64,000 nt of DNA from Palaemon carinicauda (GCF_036898095.1 NC_090745.1:86482217-86546216), one strand, 5' to 3'; positions 35,310 through 47,060 are shown, counted from the stretch's first letter. Numbers and translations are program-made. Notes: generated by a model not told the origin, from the letters alone.

Positions 35310-35960
35310 CTAGGATCACGAGAACCCGAAGGTTCAGCATGTACTGTGTTGCGAAACCCAGAAGGGTCAAGGTGACTAAAGGCACGAGAGATCAAAGGCC
35401 TAGCGTAGCTTGTGTTGGGAGACCCCGAAAGGTTAGTGCAATGAGAAACCGAAGTTTCCCTGTCATGAAACACCAAAATGGCAGTGACTAAAGTTACGAG
35501 AGCCCAAGGGTTCAGCGTAACTAAAGTTACGAGACCTTGAAGTGTCAGCATACCGAGGAACCGAAGTTCCTCTGTCACGAGACTCCGAAGGGTCAGCTTG
35601 ACTGATGGCACGAGGTCCTGAAGGCTCAACGTTACCATCGTTACCAGAGCCTGAAGGTTCATCGTTACCAGAGCCCAAAGGTTCAGCGTAACTGAAACCC
35701 TAAGGTTCAGCGTAACTGAAACCCAAAGGTTCAGTGTAACTGAAACCCGAAGGTTCAGCGTAACTGAAACCCGAAGGTTCAGCGTAACTGAAACCCGAAG
35801 GTTTCGAGTCGCCTGAGCCCGAAGGATCAGCGCGACGGGGCCCCGGACTCCTACTGTCATGAGAACCAGCAGGATCAACATGACGAGAGCGCGAAGGCTC
35901 ACGATCACGCCAGCCCAAAGGGTGATCGTCATGAGACCAGTAGGTTCAAAAAGAAGTTTC
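35310..35960 (-). repeat. 24-bp-based coding minisatellite in N1 gag-like region
   Basis: On the minus strand the repeat encodes (E/K)PSGFSYA-type octapeptides. At 35690-35800 five near-perfect 24-bp units give successive GFSYAEPS blocks. To both sides more diverged versions read EPSGSR and DPSESRD. The multiple-of-three unit keeps the frame and suggests expansion inside a once-coding gag ORF (34976-36016 in one frame, 35463-35918 in another). No function is recognised. Confidence 0.7.
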
Positions 35961-36289
35961 CTCACAGCACGAGGAGGAGAACGTCCAGGAGGGAGAGGAG
36001 TTACAAACCCTTCCACCCTACGAACCTCCGGAAAGGAATGATCAGCAGACTCTGCCCGAGGGGGAGACTGATCCAGATCTAAAGATAACTCCTCCGTAGG
36101 GGAAATCCCAAAGGAAAACGTTGCTTAAGATAGGCTCTCGCTCCACCCCTGGAGGAGAACCATAAGCGTAAGGGGGAACCGCCGATGTCCAGAGGCGGCC
36201 TTCTCTCAAGAACGAGAGACTCGTTCCCTCGAAGGGAAACCCTACTTCTGAGAAAGCTCTGCCACTGCCCCTGGTGGATCAGCTAACTC

Positions 36290-36850
36290 CTACAAGTTTT
36301 CTCTCGCGAACGAGAGGAAAGTTCTCCCGAAGGAGATCGCCTAAGACATGCTTTCTCCCAGCTCTATGGGAAAAAAGCGTAGGCGTAATAATCTCTCTAT
36401 TACGAACGGGAGAGAAGTCCTCCCGAAGGAGGACATCGCCTAAGACAAGCTTTCTCCCAGCTCTATGGGAAAAAAGCATAGGTGAAATAATCTCTCTCTC
36501 GCAAACGAGAGAGAAGTCCTCCTGAAGGAAGACATCGCGTAAGACAAACTTTCTCTCAGCTTTATGAGAAAAAAGTGTAGGCGTAATAATTTCTCTCTCG
36601 CGAACAGGAGAGAAGTCCTCCCGAAGGAGGACATAGCCTAAGACGCGCTTTCTCCCACCTCTATGGGAAAAATGCGTAGGCGTAATAATCTCTCTCTCGT
36701 GAAGTCCTCCCGAAGGAGGACATCGCCTAAGACAAGCTTTCTCCCAGCTCTATGGGAAAAAAGCGTAGGTGTAATAATCTCTCTCTCGCGAACGAGGGAG
36801 AAGTTCCCCTTGAAGGAGGAACAACCCTTAGACTTGCTATTCCCCAGTTC
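36290..36850. repeat. ~98-bp tandem array in N1
   Basis: Six units are each marked by CCTAAGACAAGCTTTCTCCC and a following TCTATGGGAAAA, near 36341, 36438, 36537, 36638, 36727 and 36825. Each unit contains a TCCTCCCGAAGGAGGA palindrome and GCGAACGAGAGAG. Confidence 0.85.
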
Positions 36851-37858
36851 TAGGGGAAGAAGCACAGTCTTCGGCAACGAGATAGCATAAGCAGAACTCG
36901 TCGAGCTGTCCGCAATTCTTTCCGAAAAGGGAAAGGTTGCTGAACGGCTGAATTGGGGAACCTCTCCCTCGGAGGGGGGGGGGGGGGGCAACCCAACTCC
37001 AGTGAAGGTTAACACTCCCTCGTAAGGGAAGGTTCTCAAAACCCTGGAGGCAAACCTCCTGGCAGCACACTATGCTTCCCATCAATAAGCCTTGTTCAAG
37101 TTGAAGATTGACAACGAGTGCTACCTCGTAACTGAGCAGCTCATGAGCTACCACATGAAGCGCAGGATAATGAACAGGGCAGCCGAAGCCATAGGCCTTG
37201 TGTTCTACGTTGCTGCTATCTGTAGAAAAGAAAATAAAAGTTGTGATTAATTACAATTCACACTCCGCTGCACAACATGAACTATTCGGGGAGTAAGTCA
37301 CCTCCCTTATAAGATAATTCCTCGAAAGGGAGCTGAACTGTTATAAACTTTAACTCTAGTAATGAAACAAACACACACAAGAGTTGAGGACCTGCCGACC
37401 ACCAACGCGGGGGAGGGCGGCAAGGTAGGGGAGTAGTATCAACACAATGACAACTCCCTTACGGCAGAGGCCGCCAGATACATTGTCAACAGTAATTAAA
37501 GTTACAAGTATCTAACAACATATAAGTATATTTCCATTTATACATATATACTGTATACGCATATATATGTATAAGAAATGAAAACACACGAGAAAAAAAA
37601 ATGACAAAAACAATCGAGGGAAGTCTTTGCGGAAGAGAACGGCAGCATGTCCATTCTCTACCGAGCCAAAAAGTAAAGTGGTTACTTAGCCGAGAGGTGT
37701 GAGTGAGCGGGGTAGCCAGTCTACCCCACCCCCCACCCGCTAATTGGCGGGTGGGGTAGTTATCCTTCACTAAAATTATCATGGCTCGTCTTTCAGCTAC
37801 GCCGAAAGTATACCCCTATAAATAGCGGAGGGTTTGTATCTACGCCGGAACAAATGTG

Positions 37859-38585
37859 CATTAAAAATTAAAAGATTTTTACTGTACTGTATTGAAGTTA
37901 TTTGAATTTCATAATTTTATCTATATTCAAATACCTGTAGGAATTTTTGAAACACTTGTTGGCTAGCTCGCTAGGCATAACAATGTCGGTTGATAAAGAG
38001 AATTTTGAGATTATTAACTTTTAAATTAAACTCGACTAATGTTCATATTGGAAATAACCTTGACTTGGTATGCTGCATTTTTTTTTTCTTTTAAAACTCG
38101 GTCCAAATAAAGTAACTATCCTCTTGTACAGTATATGAACATAAGGTGATTATAAGAATAATAGATTTTATAAATGTCATTATTTTTTTAAAACTCTCCT
38201 GATATTCATATTGCTGATCCCCTCACTGATGAAAGGGGGTCAGTTAAGGAAAGAGATAGGAAATGTAAAGCCTTAAACTAATCAAGTTAATCAGCACCTG
38301 TTAATCACCTTTAGGCATCACATCACAGTAATTACTTGTCACTAAATAAAGTGTGTATAACTCTAAACCTCCAGATTGTGAACCAAATTAAAGCCTACTA
38401 TTAAACTATACACTTATAAAATACCCAATACCCATTACTATCAAAAGTGAAAACTAAAACTAAAACTTATTAAATTTACACAATTATAATAAAATTATAA
38501 TTTAAATTTAATCTCATAGTCACCAAAGCACCCAAAATCAAGCAATACCAATAAGAAAACCATGTTTATTTGAAAATACAGACAG
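37859..38585. other. Unassigned AT-rich sequence
   Basis: No gene is recognised. At 38140-38220 there is a stretch (TATGAACATAAGG and CTCCTGATATTCATATTGCT) similar in inverted orientation to 10105-10195, probably fragments of one further decayed repeat family. Confidence 0.45.
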
Positions 38586-38804
38586 TCCTTAAGGTATGAA
38601 CATCCGAGTTGCGAACTTCCAGATTTACGGACGCAACTACCCCAAGTAAAAAATATGTTTACACTCTATAAAGTTATGACTTTGAAATTGGCGCCATTCC
38701 TGACTGGGTCCCGATCCAGCCGCCATCATCCAAGGCGTGCAGCACTAACACACTTTATTCAAAATTTATTGTGTTTGTTATTGTGATTAAATAAGAGCTT
38801 AGTC

Positions 38805-38862
38805 CATTTATTCAAATGTCTTTATTATTGAACAATGTATATAACTCAATGTTTATAACCCT
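38805..38862 (+). repeat. 58-bp direct repeat, left copy
   Basis: The sequence from CATTTATTCAAATGTC to TATAACCCTCT is repeated at 42477-42534 with no difference seen by eye. The two copies bound the Gypsy pol fragment. Confidence 0.9.
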
Positions 38863-39058
38863 CTCTCTCCCCCCAAGTTTTTAAACGGCCTTTTAAAATG
38901 TCTCTCGTGGAGGTCGGTTTAAAACTGATGTCAAAACATTGGGTGGCAATTAAACGTCCAAATTATAGGTTCATGAACACTAAACTCCCGTTAGCATGTG
39001 AAGGAACGGAAACTTGAAAAACAATTATTGTCATGTGTTGATCATGATGACACTATAG

Positions 39059-40339
39059 CTAGTTCATCTCGAAATCACAGTGCCATGCTGGCGGTCGACG
39101 GGTACGACTGGACTTGCGTTGCTCCAAATTTGGCATGACAGGAGTTAACTGCGATGGAGAGTTTGTGCTATCATTGGGAGGCGGAATCTCTGCTTGATGA
39201 TTCGCAGTGTTACCGAGGTCATTGGGATAGCATTCCGGAGCAGCAACATTAAAATGAATGTTAGGGGTAGTACCACTTGGTAACGGCAAAGTGGTGAATG
39301 GAAGAGTACCATGTGTGTCCGGATTTTGGGTTGTCGGAATGGTGTCCTTCGCAATGGTCTCAGAAGTTTTAGTGGTCGAAGGATTGGCAATAGGTACAAT
39401 CTGATTCCGATTATAGTCATCTCTAATTGTACGGACTTCTGGAATACTCCTGACAGGCACGTATTGTCTCAAAAACTTCCGGTTCCTTAGCGTGACCCTA
39501 CCAGAGCCATCAACTCTGACGACGTATTGGTCGAATTGGCGGACTTCTATGATGACACCGGTTTTGTCCCATTTCAGGGGGTGATTTCCTGTTTGATTTT
39601 GGATGCGAACCCGGTCACCTACGGACAGTGGGGGTAGTCTCTTAGTGTGCTCTGATGAGCGCTCTCCCTGTTTAAGGTGTCGATGTCTTAGGGCCTCCTC
39701 TCTTGCATCGAGTGTTTCCTTCCACGTGTCGTGGGGACGGTACCTGCCGGGCGGGACAGGTATGAAGTCTCTGATGGGACGACCAAATACACATTTTGCA
39801 GGAGATAACTTGGTATCTCTGTCAGGTGTGTTCCTGTATTGGAGCATCGCATGTTGGAATTCATCAGTGTTGAGATCACCGTTACTGCCCGTGTTGTCCG
39901 CTATAAGACGCTTGACAGTTTTGACGCCTATTTCGGCTCTGCAATTACTATGTGGGAAGGCCACAGAGGAAAGGCGGTGATGGACTCCCCAGTCCTTTAA
40001 AAACTGCCTAGTTGCCGTCGCTGTAAATTCAGGTCCACCATCAGATGTCAATTCATCCGGAATCCCAAATGTCACAAATGTTCGGCGTAGTGAAGTTATA
40101 AGACCCTCTGCACCGTTCGAAGATCGTTCAACTATGGGCCAATTCGAGTATCGATCAACTATAACTAAATATCCAACTCCTCGGTAGTGAAAGTAATCTG
40201 CACAAACACATTGGAAAGGGTAGTCTGGAGATATAAGGGGTGTAGGCGGAGCACTAGGATTCGAAGGCGCGATGCGATTGCAGTGGTTGCATCCAGCTCG
40301 AAGTGCGTTTATAGCGGGTGTTATCCCTGGCCAAAACAC
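39059..40339 (-). pseudogene. Ty3/Gypsy integrase region
   Basis: The minus-strand frame carries the end of a zinc-binding H2C2 domain (CNHCN) and then the integrase core. The catalytic Asp is in CADYFHY, the second in LTSDGGPEF, and the Glu in [15 protein letters not shown] basic C-terminal domain follows, with [10 protein letters not shown] and a FLRQYVPV block. A long Pro/Thr-rich tail ends at 39059. The frame differs by one base from the RT/RNase H frame upstream, so a frameshift lies near 40335. The integrase itself is intact over about 400 codons. No LTR, primer-binding site or polypurine tract is seen. Confidence 0.88.
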
Positions 40340-42479
40340 AGATGACTGCTCGCGATACCATAGAGGTAATTCCTTGATGTGCTGAATGAAGAGATGTGAG
40401 AATTTCCTGACGAAGGGCTGGAGGAATAACTATACGTTCCTTGTATAGTATCACACCATCAACAGTGTAGAGATGCTCGCGGAATTGAAAATACTCTCGA
40501 AGATGTACAGGAAACTCTTGGCAAGACTCTGGTACTCCGCATTCTATAAGGCTGAGCAGTTCATGCATGTTATCGTCACTACTTGTGGCAGTGCGAACTC
40601 TGTCCCAGGTGACTGCTCTCACGTTAAGTGAGTCAAGTGAGCATACTGCTGATGCGGTGATACAAGTATCAATATCATTGTCAGTGGAAACAGAATATGC
40701 TGATGGCAATTTGTGTAGGGGAACATTTCTCACGGAAGGTACACTGTCAACTGATGCAATGTCATCTTGAAGCGATAGCTTTTCAGATTTTCCAGTTGGG
40801 TGGCGCGATACTCCATCTGCAGCGAGATGCTTGACCCCTGGGATATGAATCATGCGAAATCGATAGCGGAGGGACTTTTCCTTCATGTTTCTGAGACGTG
40901 AATTTGATATGTCCTCCAATGATCTGTCACCAAATATTTTCAACAGGGGTTTATGGTCAACTGCGACCACAAGATCCTCACAGCCAAGAACAAAGTATCT
41001 TGCCTTATCAAGAGCATCGACGACTGCCAACGCTTCACCTTCAACTGGTGCATATCGAGACTCAGCTGCCTGTGTGAACCTACTTCCGACAAGTGTGATC
41101 TTCCAACCAGTGCGACAACAAAACGGTCGGTAGTCTGGACAGTCGCAATGTTTCTGTAACAGCCAGAATCCAATTCCTGATTTTTACCAATCGGTGGCGA
41201 GACAGGTAGGTTTTGTCTTGTCAAAGATTCGCACGCCTTCTTCAATTTTGTTGATAATGGCAGTTTTAGACTCCTCAAAGAGTGCATTAATATTGTCATT
41301 CCAGGTGAATGGTGTTCCTGGTTTCAATAACTGTCTGAATGGTAGCATTTTGTCGGTCATGCTGAAAGCATACGATACTTGGTTTACTAAACCAAACCAA
41401 GATCTGACATCGGTGATATTTCTTGGGGTTGGAAAGTCCATAATTGCACTAAGAGATCTTGCACATGGGCGAACTGTGTCTGGGGTTATTTCGAATCCAG
41501 CGAATTCAGCTGTGTCTTCTGCAAAACGAAATTTGTCAGGGTTGAGTGTTATGCTGTGTCTTCCACATATGTCGAGCCATTGTACAGCTTGGAAAAAACT
41601 CTCCTCTATTGAGTCAGACCAAAGAAGAACATCGTCGACACATTTAGTTTTGTTGGGTATCTCGGCAACTATTTCATCATACCGTCGAGTATATCCGTCG
41701 CCAGAAGCAATATACCCTTGAGGGGCTGTTTTATAACGATAGCGTCCCCAAGGAGTGATAAACGTAGTTAAGTGACGGTCAGATTCCTGAATCGGTACAC
41801 TGTGGTATCCGTTCCAGGCATCAAAGACTGTTTTCTTTTTTCCTTGTGGTACTGACCTTGCTTGGTGAAATGGAGAAGGCGTAGGATGCGTTTCTCTCTT
41901 AGCGTGCACATTGAGAGGCTGAAAATCAACTGTTCGTCGAGGTGTGCCATTTTTCTTAGCACATACAACCATCCGATGGCACCAAGTTACTGGTTCTCCG
42001 ATTGGGACAGGTTCAAGGACACCAAGGCGGACGTCCTGGTCAAGTCCAGCTTTAACTTCCTCTTGCCAGTGTAACGGCACTGGCACTGGTGTGTGACGAG
42101 CAACAGGATCAGCATTCGGATCGATCATCAGCTTCATTGGGGGTCCATCCATTAGTGGTAACGGTTGGTGGTCACATACGTTGAATGTACTTGATTCGTA
42201 GTACTTCAAGAGGTAGTCCTTTAGTTTAGACTGGTTGGACTCGGTTACACTGAACGGTAATTCTGTAGGCGGCGGAGGTGGTAGTTGACGTTTTGGGCAG
42301 TCACACTGATTGACTAGTCCACTAACGCTTCCTACTCCATTGTTGGTGGCATCCGGAGTTTCCGATTGTGTGTCATAGATTTCACCAATAGTCGGAAAAC
42401 TATCCGATATCATGCCAAGGGCGATGCAGGCTTCCCTACTGATGAAGAGCTTATCCGAGTTGTCGGTGACATATGTCAT
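40254..42479 (-). pseudogene. Ty3/Gypsy protease end, reverse transcriptase and RNase H (one stop)
   Basis: Minus-strand translation starts within the aspartic protease C-terminus (LFISREACIALGMI) at the very edge of the inserted segment, so the 5' part is missing. The RT has TVDFQPLNVHAKRETHPTPS, VFDAWNGYHSVPI and the catalytic box as CVDDVLLW, with the thumb following. An in-frame TAA near 41184 replaces a residue after CLATDW. The same frame then continues through RNase H (APVEGEALAVVDALDKARYF, VAVDHKPL) to 40254, where a frameshift separates it from integrase. The family resembles the Mag-type or K02A2.6-type Gypsy elements of arthropods. Confidence 0.88.
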
Positions 42480-42534
42480 TTATTCAAATGTCTTTATTAT
42501 TGAACAATGTATATAACTCAATGTTTATAACCCT
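42477..42534 (+). repeat. 58-bp direct repeat, right copy
   Basis: It matches 38805-38862. Sequence to its right continues into the Tigger-like leader. Confidence 0.9.
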
Positions 42535-42819
42535 CTAGTGATCCTAATAGCTGTTTGTGTGTATAACCTTCGCCATATTTTTCCCTTATTACCATAAATT
42601 ACAATAACGTTAACTATGGCTGATAACCAGATTGCTAATGTTGGTGCAATAAAGCACAAGATTAGAGGTAATAGTGATAGTAGTGTGAAGAAATGGTAGG
42701 CTACGCCATTTCAGAGGAAATGAAAGTAGCCATTATCAAGAAACCCGATAACAGTGAGAAGGCGAATATTGCGGGTGTACATATTTGGTAGAGCGATTTA
42801 GTTTAAGCATTTAGAGTTA

Positions 42820-44400
42820 ATATGATCGTGTCTTAACTTATTCTTGAACTTCTTTACCGTGTTACTGTTTACTACATCCGCTTGAAGTCTATTCCAAGTA
42901 TTTGCTATTTTATATGTAAAGAAATTACCCCACTGAGTGGTGTTGTATCTTTATAATGCCACTCTGGACTGATTTGTACTAAGTGTGAATAGATTGTTGT
43001 AATCTACATCTGTCATTCCTTCAAGAATTTTTAATGCCTCTATTAACTGTCCCCTTAGTCATCGAGTTTTCAGATCAAATTCAGTTGAAGTGTTCCATCC
43101 TCCATCTATATCCAAATTGCCTTGGTGTTGAAACTAGTTTAGTGATCCAAGCTTGTATTGCTTCCAGTCTATATACAGTATATCCTTCTGAATACTAGAA
43201 GCCCAGAATTGGACTCAGTATTCTAGATGGGGTCTTATTAGAGATGTGTACAGCTGTAGTACAGTGTCTTTGTTCCTGTATTTGAATCGTCTCTATGTAG
43301 CCTATTAGTTTTTGTGCTTTCTTTTCAGCTTTTATGCTGTTTGGTGAACTTCAAATCCTTGCTGATAATAATACTGGGATCTTCCTCCTGGTCCAGATTT
43401 TCTATTTCATTATCCAGCACTAAGTAGTCTGATTGTGGCTTACTATAACCTATTTGTATGACCAAATTTTCCACAGTTGAAAGGCATTTGCTATTTTCTG
43501 GACTATTCTCCTAGCTTCATTAGATCCTTTCACGGCTCCTAAATCTTCTGAGTTCGCAACATTTATGCGAAGTTTAGTATTGTTAGCAAATTTAGATATT
43601 CTACTGTACAAGTTAATCCTAAATCTATGTTGTTAATATAGATCAAATCAGAAATAGCAATGGGCCACGGACGGATCCTTAAAGTACTCCACTTGTACCA
43701 GCTGCCCACACTGAAGCTTCTCCATTGATTACAACTCACTGTTTTCGGCTTGTTAGCCAATCTTCGATCCATTCAGCTGGCTTGTCAATGATGCCTAGTG
43801 CTCTAATTTTGACCATTAATTTTCTATGAGGAACTTTGTCATCAAAAGCCTTTTGGAAGTCTAGGTATATGATGTCAATTGCCCTGCTTTTGTCATAAAT
43901 GCTAAACATGTTGTGGAAAAGTTACAAAAGATTTGTTACACATGATCTGTTATGTTTAAAACCATGTTGGCTGTCTATCAGAAGATAGTTTTTCTTTATA
44001 TGGTTCTACAAATGAATCTACTATAATTGATAAAAAAATTTTTTTGTATGGCACCAAAGTTAAGACACACAGGTCTGTAGTTGCCAAATTCTTCTTTTGG
44101 TCCCTTCTTGTAGATTGGAGGAACATTGCCTAGTTTCTATCCTTGTGGTGCCTTTCTTTCGTTGGCCGTCTTTCAGAACATTTTGTAAAAGTGTGGGGTT
44201 ATATCTTCTTCTAGTTCTATAATCTCTCTTAGATGAATATCATCTGGACCTGGTGCCTTAGACTTATCGAGTCCTTTTATTTTGTTTTTGACATCATCCA
44301 CTATTCTTGCACTCTGTTATTGTTTTACTGACTCCACTCTATCTTGTGTGTTTTAGCACCTGACCTTTCTCCTCTTTTTGAGGCCTTTACCATAAAGTCT
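42820..44400 (-). pseudogene. CR1/L2-like LINE reverse transcriptase C-terminal half
   Basis: On the minus strand, scattered frames read DKSKAPGPDDIHLREI (near 44255), the block NVPPIYKKG and NYRPV, then LIRPHLEY-type (near 43240), and a terminal LQADVVNSNTVKKFKNKL (near 42880). This order is RT palm to C-terminus of CR1-type LINEs. Many stops and frameshifts are present. It abuts the Tigger-like fragment on the left and an (AC)n microsatellite on the right. Confidence 0.75.
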
Positions 44401-44403
44401 CTG

Positions 44404-44405
<2 letters not shown>

Positions 44406-44459
<54 letters not shown>
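44406..44459. repeat. (AC)n microsatellite
   Basis: About 26 uninterrupted AC dinucleotides. Confidence 0.98.
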
Positions 44460-44460
<1 letters not shown>

Positions 44461-44579
44461 GTTACTTGAGTCAAGGCTTCAGGGGGCTTTCAGCTACAGT
44501 CTTCATTGATCAATGCATTCTCTAATTCTACAGTACAAAGTCTTCCTTGATCAATGCATTCTCCAAATTATTAGTATTA

Positions 44580-45040
44580 TTATTACTAGCTACTACGACC
44601 CTAGTTGGAAAAGCAAGATGCTATAAGCCCAAGGGAAAAATAGCCCAGTGAGAAAAGGAAATAAATAAACAATATAAGAAGCCATGAAAATTAAAAAAAT
44701 TTTTTACAAACAATAACAACATTAAAACAGATATTTGATATATAAACTATAAAAGGACTTATGTAAGCCTGTTCCACATAAAAACATTTGCTGCGAGTTT
44801 GAACTTTTGAAGTTCTACTGATTCAACTACCTAATTAGGAAGATCATTCCACAACTTGGTCTCTGCTGGAATAAAACTTCCAGAGTACTATGTAGTATTG
44901 AGCCTCATGATGGAGATGGCCTAACTATTAGAATTAACTGCATACCTAGTGCTGTATTACGAACAGGATGGAACTGTCCGGGAAGATGTGAATGTAAAGG
45001 ATGCTCAGAATTATAAAAAATCTTATGCAATATACACAAT
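44580..45040 (-). pseudogene. LINE 3'-end fragment (CR1/L2-like)
   Basis: The minus strand reads TKLWNDLPN (near 44860) and VESVELQKFKLAANVFMW ending in a stop (near 44770), typical of the last residues of CR1/L2-type LINE ORFs. The 3' end runs into an ATT-type short repeat near 44560-44590. It is distinct from the fragment at 42820-44400. Confidence 0.75.
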
Positions 45041-45042
45041 GA

Positions 45043-45241
45043 ACTATAGTCCATTTCTTTTAGTGAGGCAGATTTGCACCAACTCGCAGTGGTGCCCTTT
45101 TTGCTCGAAAAAGTTTCCTGATCGCTGATTGGTTGGACAAGATAATTCTAACCAATCAGCGATCAGGAAACTTTTCCGAGCTAAAAGGGCACCGCTGCGA
45201 GTCGGTGCAAATCTGTCTCTCTAAAAGAAATGGACTATAGT
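45043..45241. repeat. 199-bp foldback (MITE-like) element
   Basis: Nearly complete inverted repeat. The arms start ACTATAGTCCATTTCTTTTA and end in its complement, with AACCAATCAGCGATCAGGAA pairing near the centre around a short AAGATAATT loop. LINE copy 2 begins immediately to its right at about 45243. Confidence 0.85.
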
Positions 45242-45242
45242 T

Positions 45243-46690
45243 GAACAACGGTGGGGGGAATATTTTTGAAGTTTACTTTAAGTTGAGGATAATAGGGAGG
45301 CAGATATAATTGTCATTGCAGGTGTTGAGGTGCCAATGATAATAGATGAGAATGAGAGAGCGATTACAAGAGAGGAATTGGGGAGAGCACTAGATGGAAC
45401 AAGAGTAGGAAAAGCACCTGGTATGGATGGTGTGAGAGTTGAAATGTTGAAGGAAGGGGGTGTGACTGTATTTGAATGGTTGGTGAGATTGTTTAATATG
45501 AGTTTTATGTTGTCGATAGTACCAGTAGATTGAGCTTGTGCATGTATTGTACCACTATATATGGGTAAGGGAAATGTGCATGAGTGTTGTAATTCAAAGG
45601 ATAGTTTGCTGAGTGTGGTTGGAAAAGTGTATGGTAGAGTGCTGATTAATAGGATTAAGGATAAAACAGAGAATGCAATCTTAGAATTTTGAAGAGGTAG
45701 GGGATGTATAAATACGATTTTTACAGTTAGGCAGATATGCGAGAAATATTTAGCTAAAGGTAAGGAGGTGTTTGTTGCGTTATGGATCTGGGGAAAGCGT
45801 ATGATAGAGTTGATAGGGAAGTGATGTGGAATGTGATGAGGTTATATGGAATTGGTGGAAGGTTGTTGCAAGCAGTGAAAAGTTTCTACAAAGGTAGAAA
45901 AGCATGTGTTAGGATTGGAAATGAAGTGAATGATTGGTTTCTGGTGAGAGTGGGGCTGAGACAGGGATGTGTGATGTCGCCATGGTTGTTTAACTTGTAT
46001 GGTGATGGAGTGATGAGAGAGGTCAATGCTCGAGTGCTTGGACGAGGATTGTTGTTTGCGGATGATACTGTACTGGTTGCAGACTAGGAAGAGAAGATTG
46101 GCCGATTAGTGACAGAATTTGGAAGGGTATGTGAGAGAAGGAAGTGGAGAGTTAATGAGGGTAAGAGTAAGACTATGAGATGTACGAGAAGGGAAGGTGG
46201 TGCGAGGTTGAATGTCATGTTGAAAGGAGAGTTACTTGAAGAAGTGGATCAGTTTAAGTACTTGGGGTCTGTTGTTGCATCAAATGGTGGAGTGGAAGGA
46301 GATGTACATCTGAGAGTGAATGAAGGATGCAAAGTGTTGGGGGCAGTGAAGGGAGTGGTAAAGAATATAGGGTTGGGCATGAATGTAGAGAGTTCTGTAT
46401 GAGAAAGTGATTGTACTAACTGTGATGTATAGATCAGAGTTGTGGGGAATGACAGTGAGGGAGAGACAGAAATTGAATGTGTTTGAGATGATGTGTCTGA
46501 GGAGTATGGCTGGTGTATCTCGGGTATATAGGATTAGGAATGAAGTAGTGAGGTTGAGAAAGGGTGTAATAAAGGAGTTAGCAGCTAGAGTGGATATGAA
46601 TGTGTTGAGGTGGTTTGGCCCTGTTGAGAGAATGAAAAATGGCTGTCTGCTAAAGCAGGTGATGAATGCAAGAATTGATGGGAGAAATAT
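45243..46690 (+). mobile_element. RTE-like LINE copy 2, 5' segment
   Basis: The copy is 5'-truncated, starting at a point equivalent to about 1541 in copy 1. RT motifs are better preserved than in copy 1: GMDGVRVEML (45423), DLGKAYDRVDRE (45784-45820), LRQGCVMSPWLFNL (45955-45996) and the catalytic LFADDTVLVAD (46048-46087). An in-frame TAG follows at 46085. The C-terminal block FKYLGSVVASNGG and WFGPVERM are recognisable. The sequence at 45700-45730 is the intact equivalent of the A1 insertion site in copy 1. The copy is interrupted at about 46690 by DIRS element N2 and resumes at 54352. Confidence 0.88.
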
Positions 46691-46954
46691 GACAAATTCG
46701 AAGATAATTTGTATTTTTCCTAACCATACAAACCTTAGCTATTTGCATTGGGTTTACCTTTTAGCGCAGCTGAAATGGCGAGCCATTAGAATTTAACGAG
46801 GGTGTATTACCCCCGCGCTAGTTAGCGGGGGGGGGGGGGGTAGGGGAGTGGTAGCTAGCTACCCCTCCCCCCCTCACACACAGATGAATGCTCACTTTCA
46901 CTTAGAGGTAGGACTTGTCTTGGGGGACAGGGCTGGCGGGCAAATATGTGTAAA

Positions 46955-47060
46955 TAGCTAAGGTTTGTATGGTTAGGAAAAATACAAATTATCTTCGAAT
47001 TTGTCATTTGTTCCGTAACCGAAATACAAACCACGCTATTTACATTGGGAGACTTACCCA
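46955..47060 (-). repeat. Internal complementary region of N2
   Basis: GGTTAGGAAAAATACAAATT with ATCTTCGAATTTGTC complements the left end (46691-46735). TTTGTTCCGTAACCGAAATA with CAAACCACGCTATTTACA complements the right end (54310-54351). Confidence 0.85.

Larger units (their letters stand above)
29548..37858 (-). mobile_element. Decayed DIRS-like element N1 (third family)
   Basis: The element spans about 8.3 kb including a 500-N gap. ITRs (about 29570-29745 and 37672-37845) and an ICR next to the left end (about 29805-29895) give a minus-strand orientation. Minus-strand remnants of DIRS enzymes are readable. Recombinase: HNISGVATSLALRNYSVAQI with WKRQ and HYL, at about 30430-30555. RNase H: a VLADNLNR stretch near 31690 and an FNTSKGGVGVG stretch near 31870. 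All are full of stops. The right half holds long tandem repeats where gag should be. N1 is inserted about 120 bp right of B1. Confidence 0.75.
38586..42815 (+). mobile_element. Tigger/pogo-like DNA transposon 5' part, split by a Gypsy fragment
   Basis: At about 38592 a terminal-repeat-like CAGTCCTTAAGGTATGAACA precedes a leader. After the Gypsy insertion (38863-42476), the + strand from 42617 reads MADNQIANVGAIKHKIRG. A broken frame near 42706-42792 then reads EEMKVAIIKKPDNSEKANIA, which resembles the CENP-B/psq N-terminal domain of Tigger transposases. Sequence similarity ends near 42815, where a LINE fragment begins. The rest of the transposase is absent. The identification is by motif style only. 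Confidence 0.55.

Noticed and set aside
34976..36016. Minus-strand ORF of 346 codons in N1
   Set aside because: It crosses three repeat arrays and is Leu/Val-rich only because it is an alternative frame of the Ser/Pro/Gly repeat; not a supported membrane protein.
36290..36850. CRISPR-like array (regular ~98-bp spacing)
   Set aside because: Units are repeated over their whole length with no unique spacers, and the context is eukaryotic transposon sequence.
38805..42534. The 58-bp direct repeats as LTRs of the Gypsy element
   Set aside because: They lack TG...CA ends, are far too short, and the right-hand copy runs on into Tigger-like sequence.
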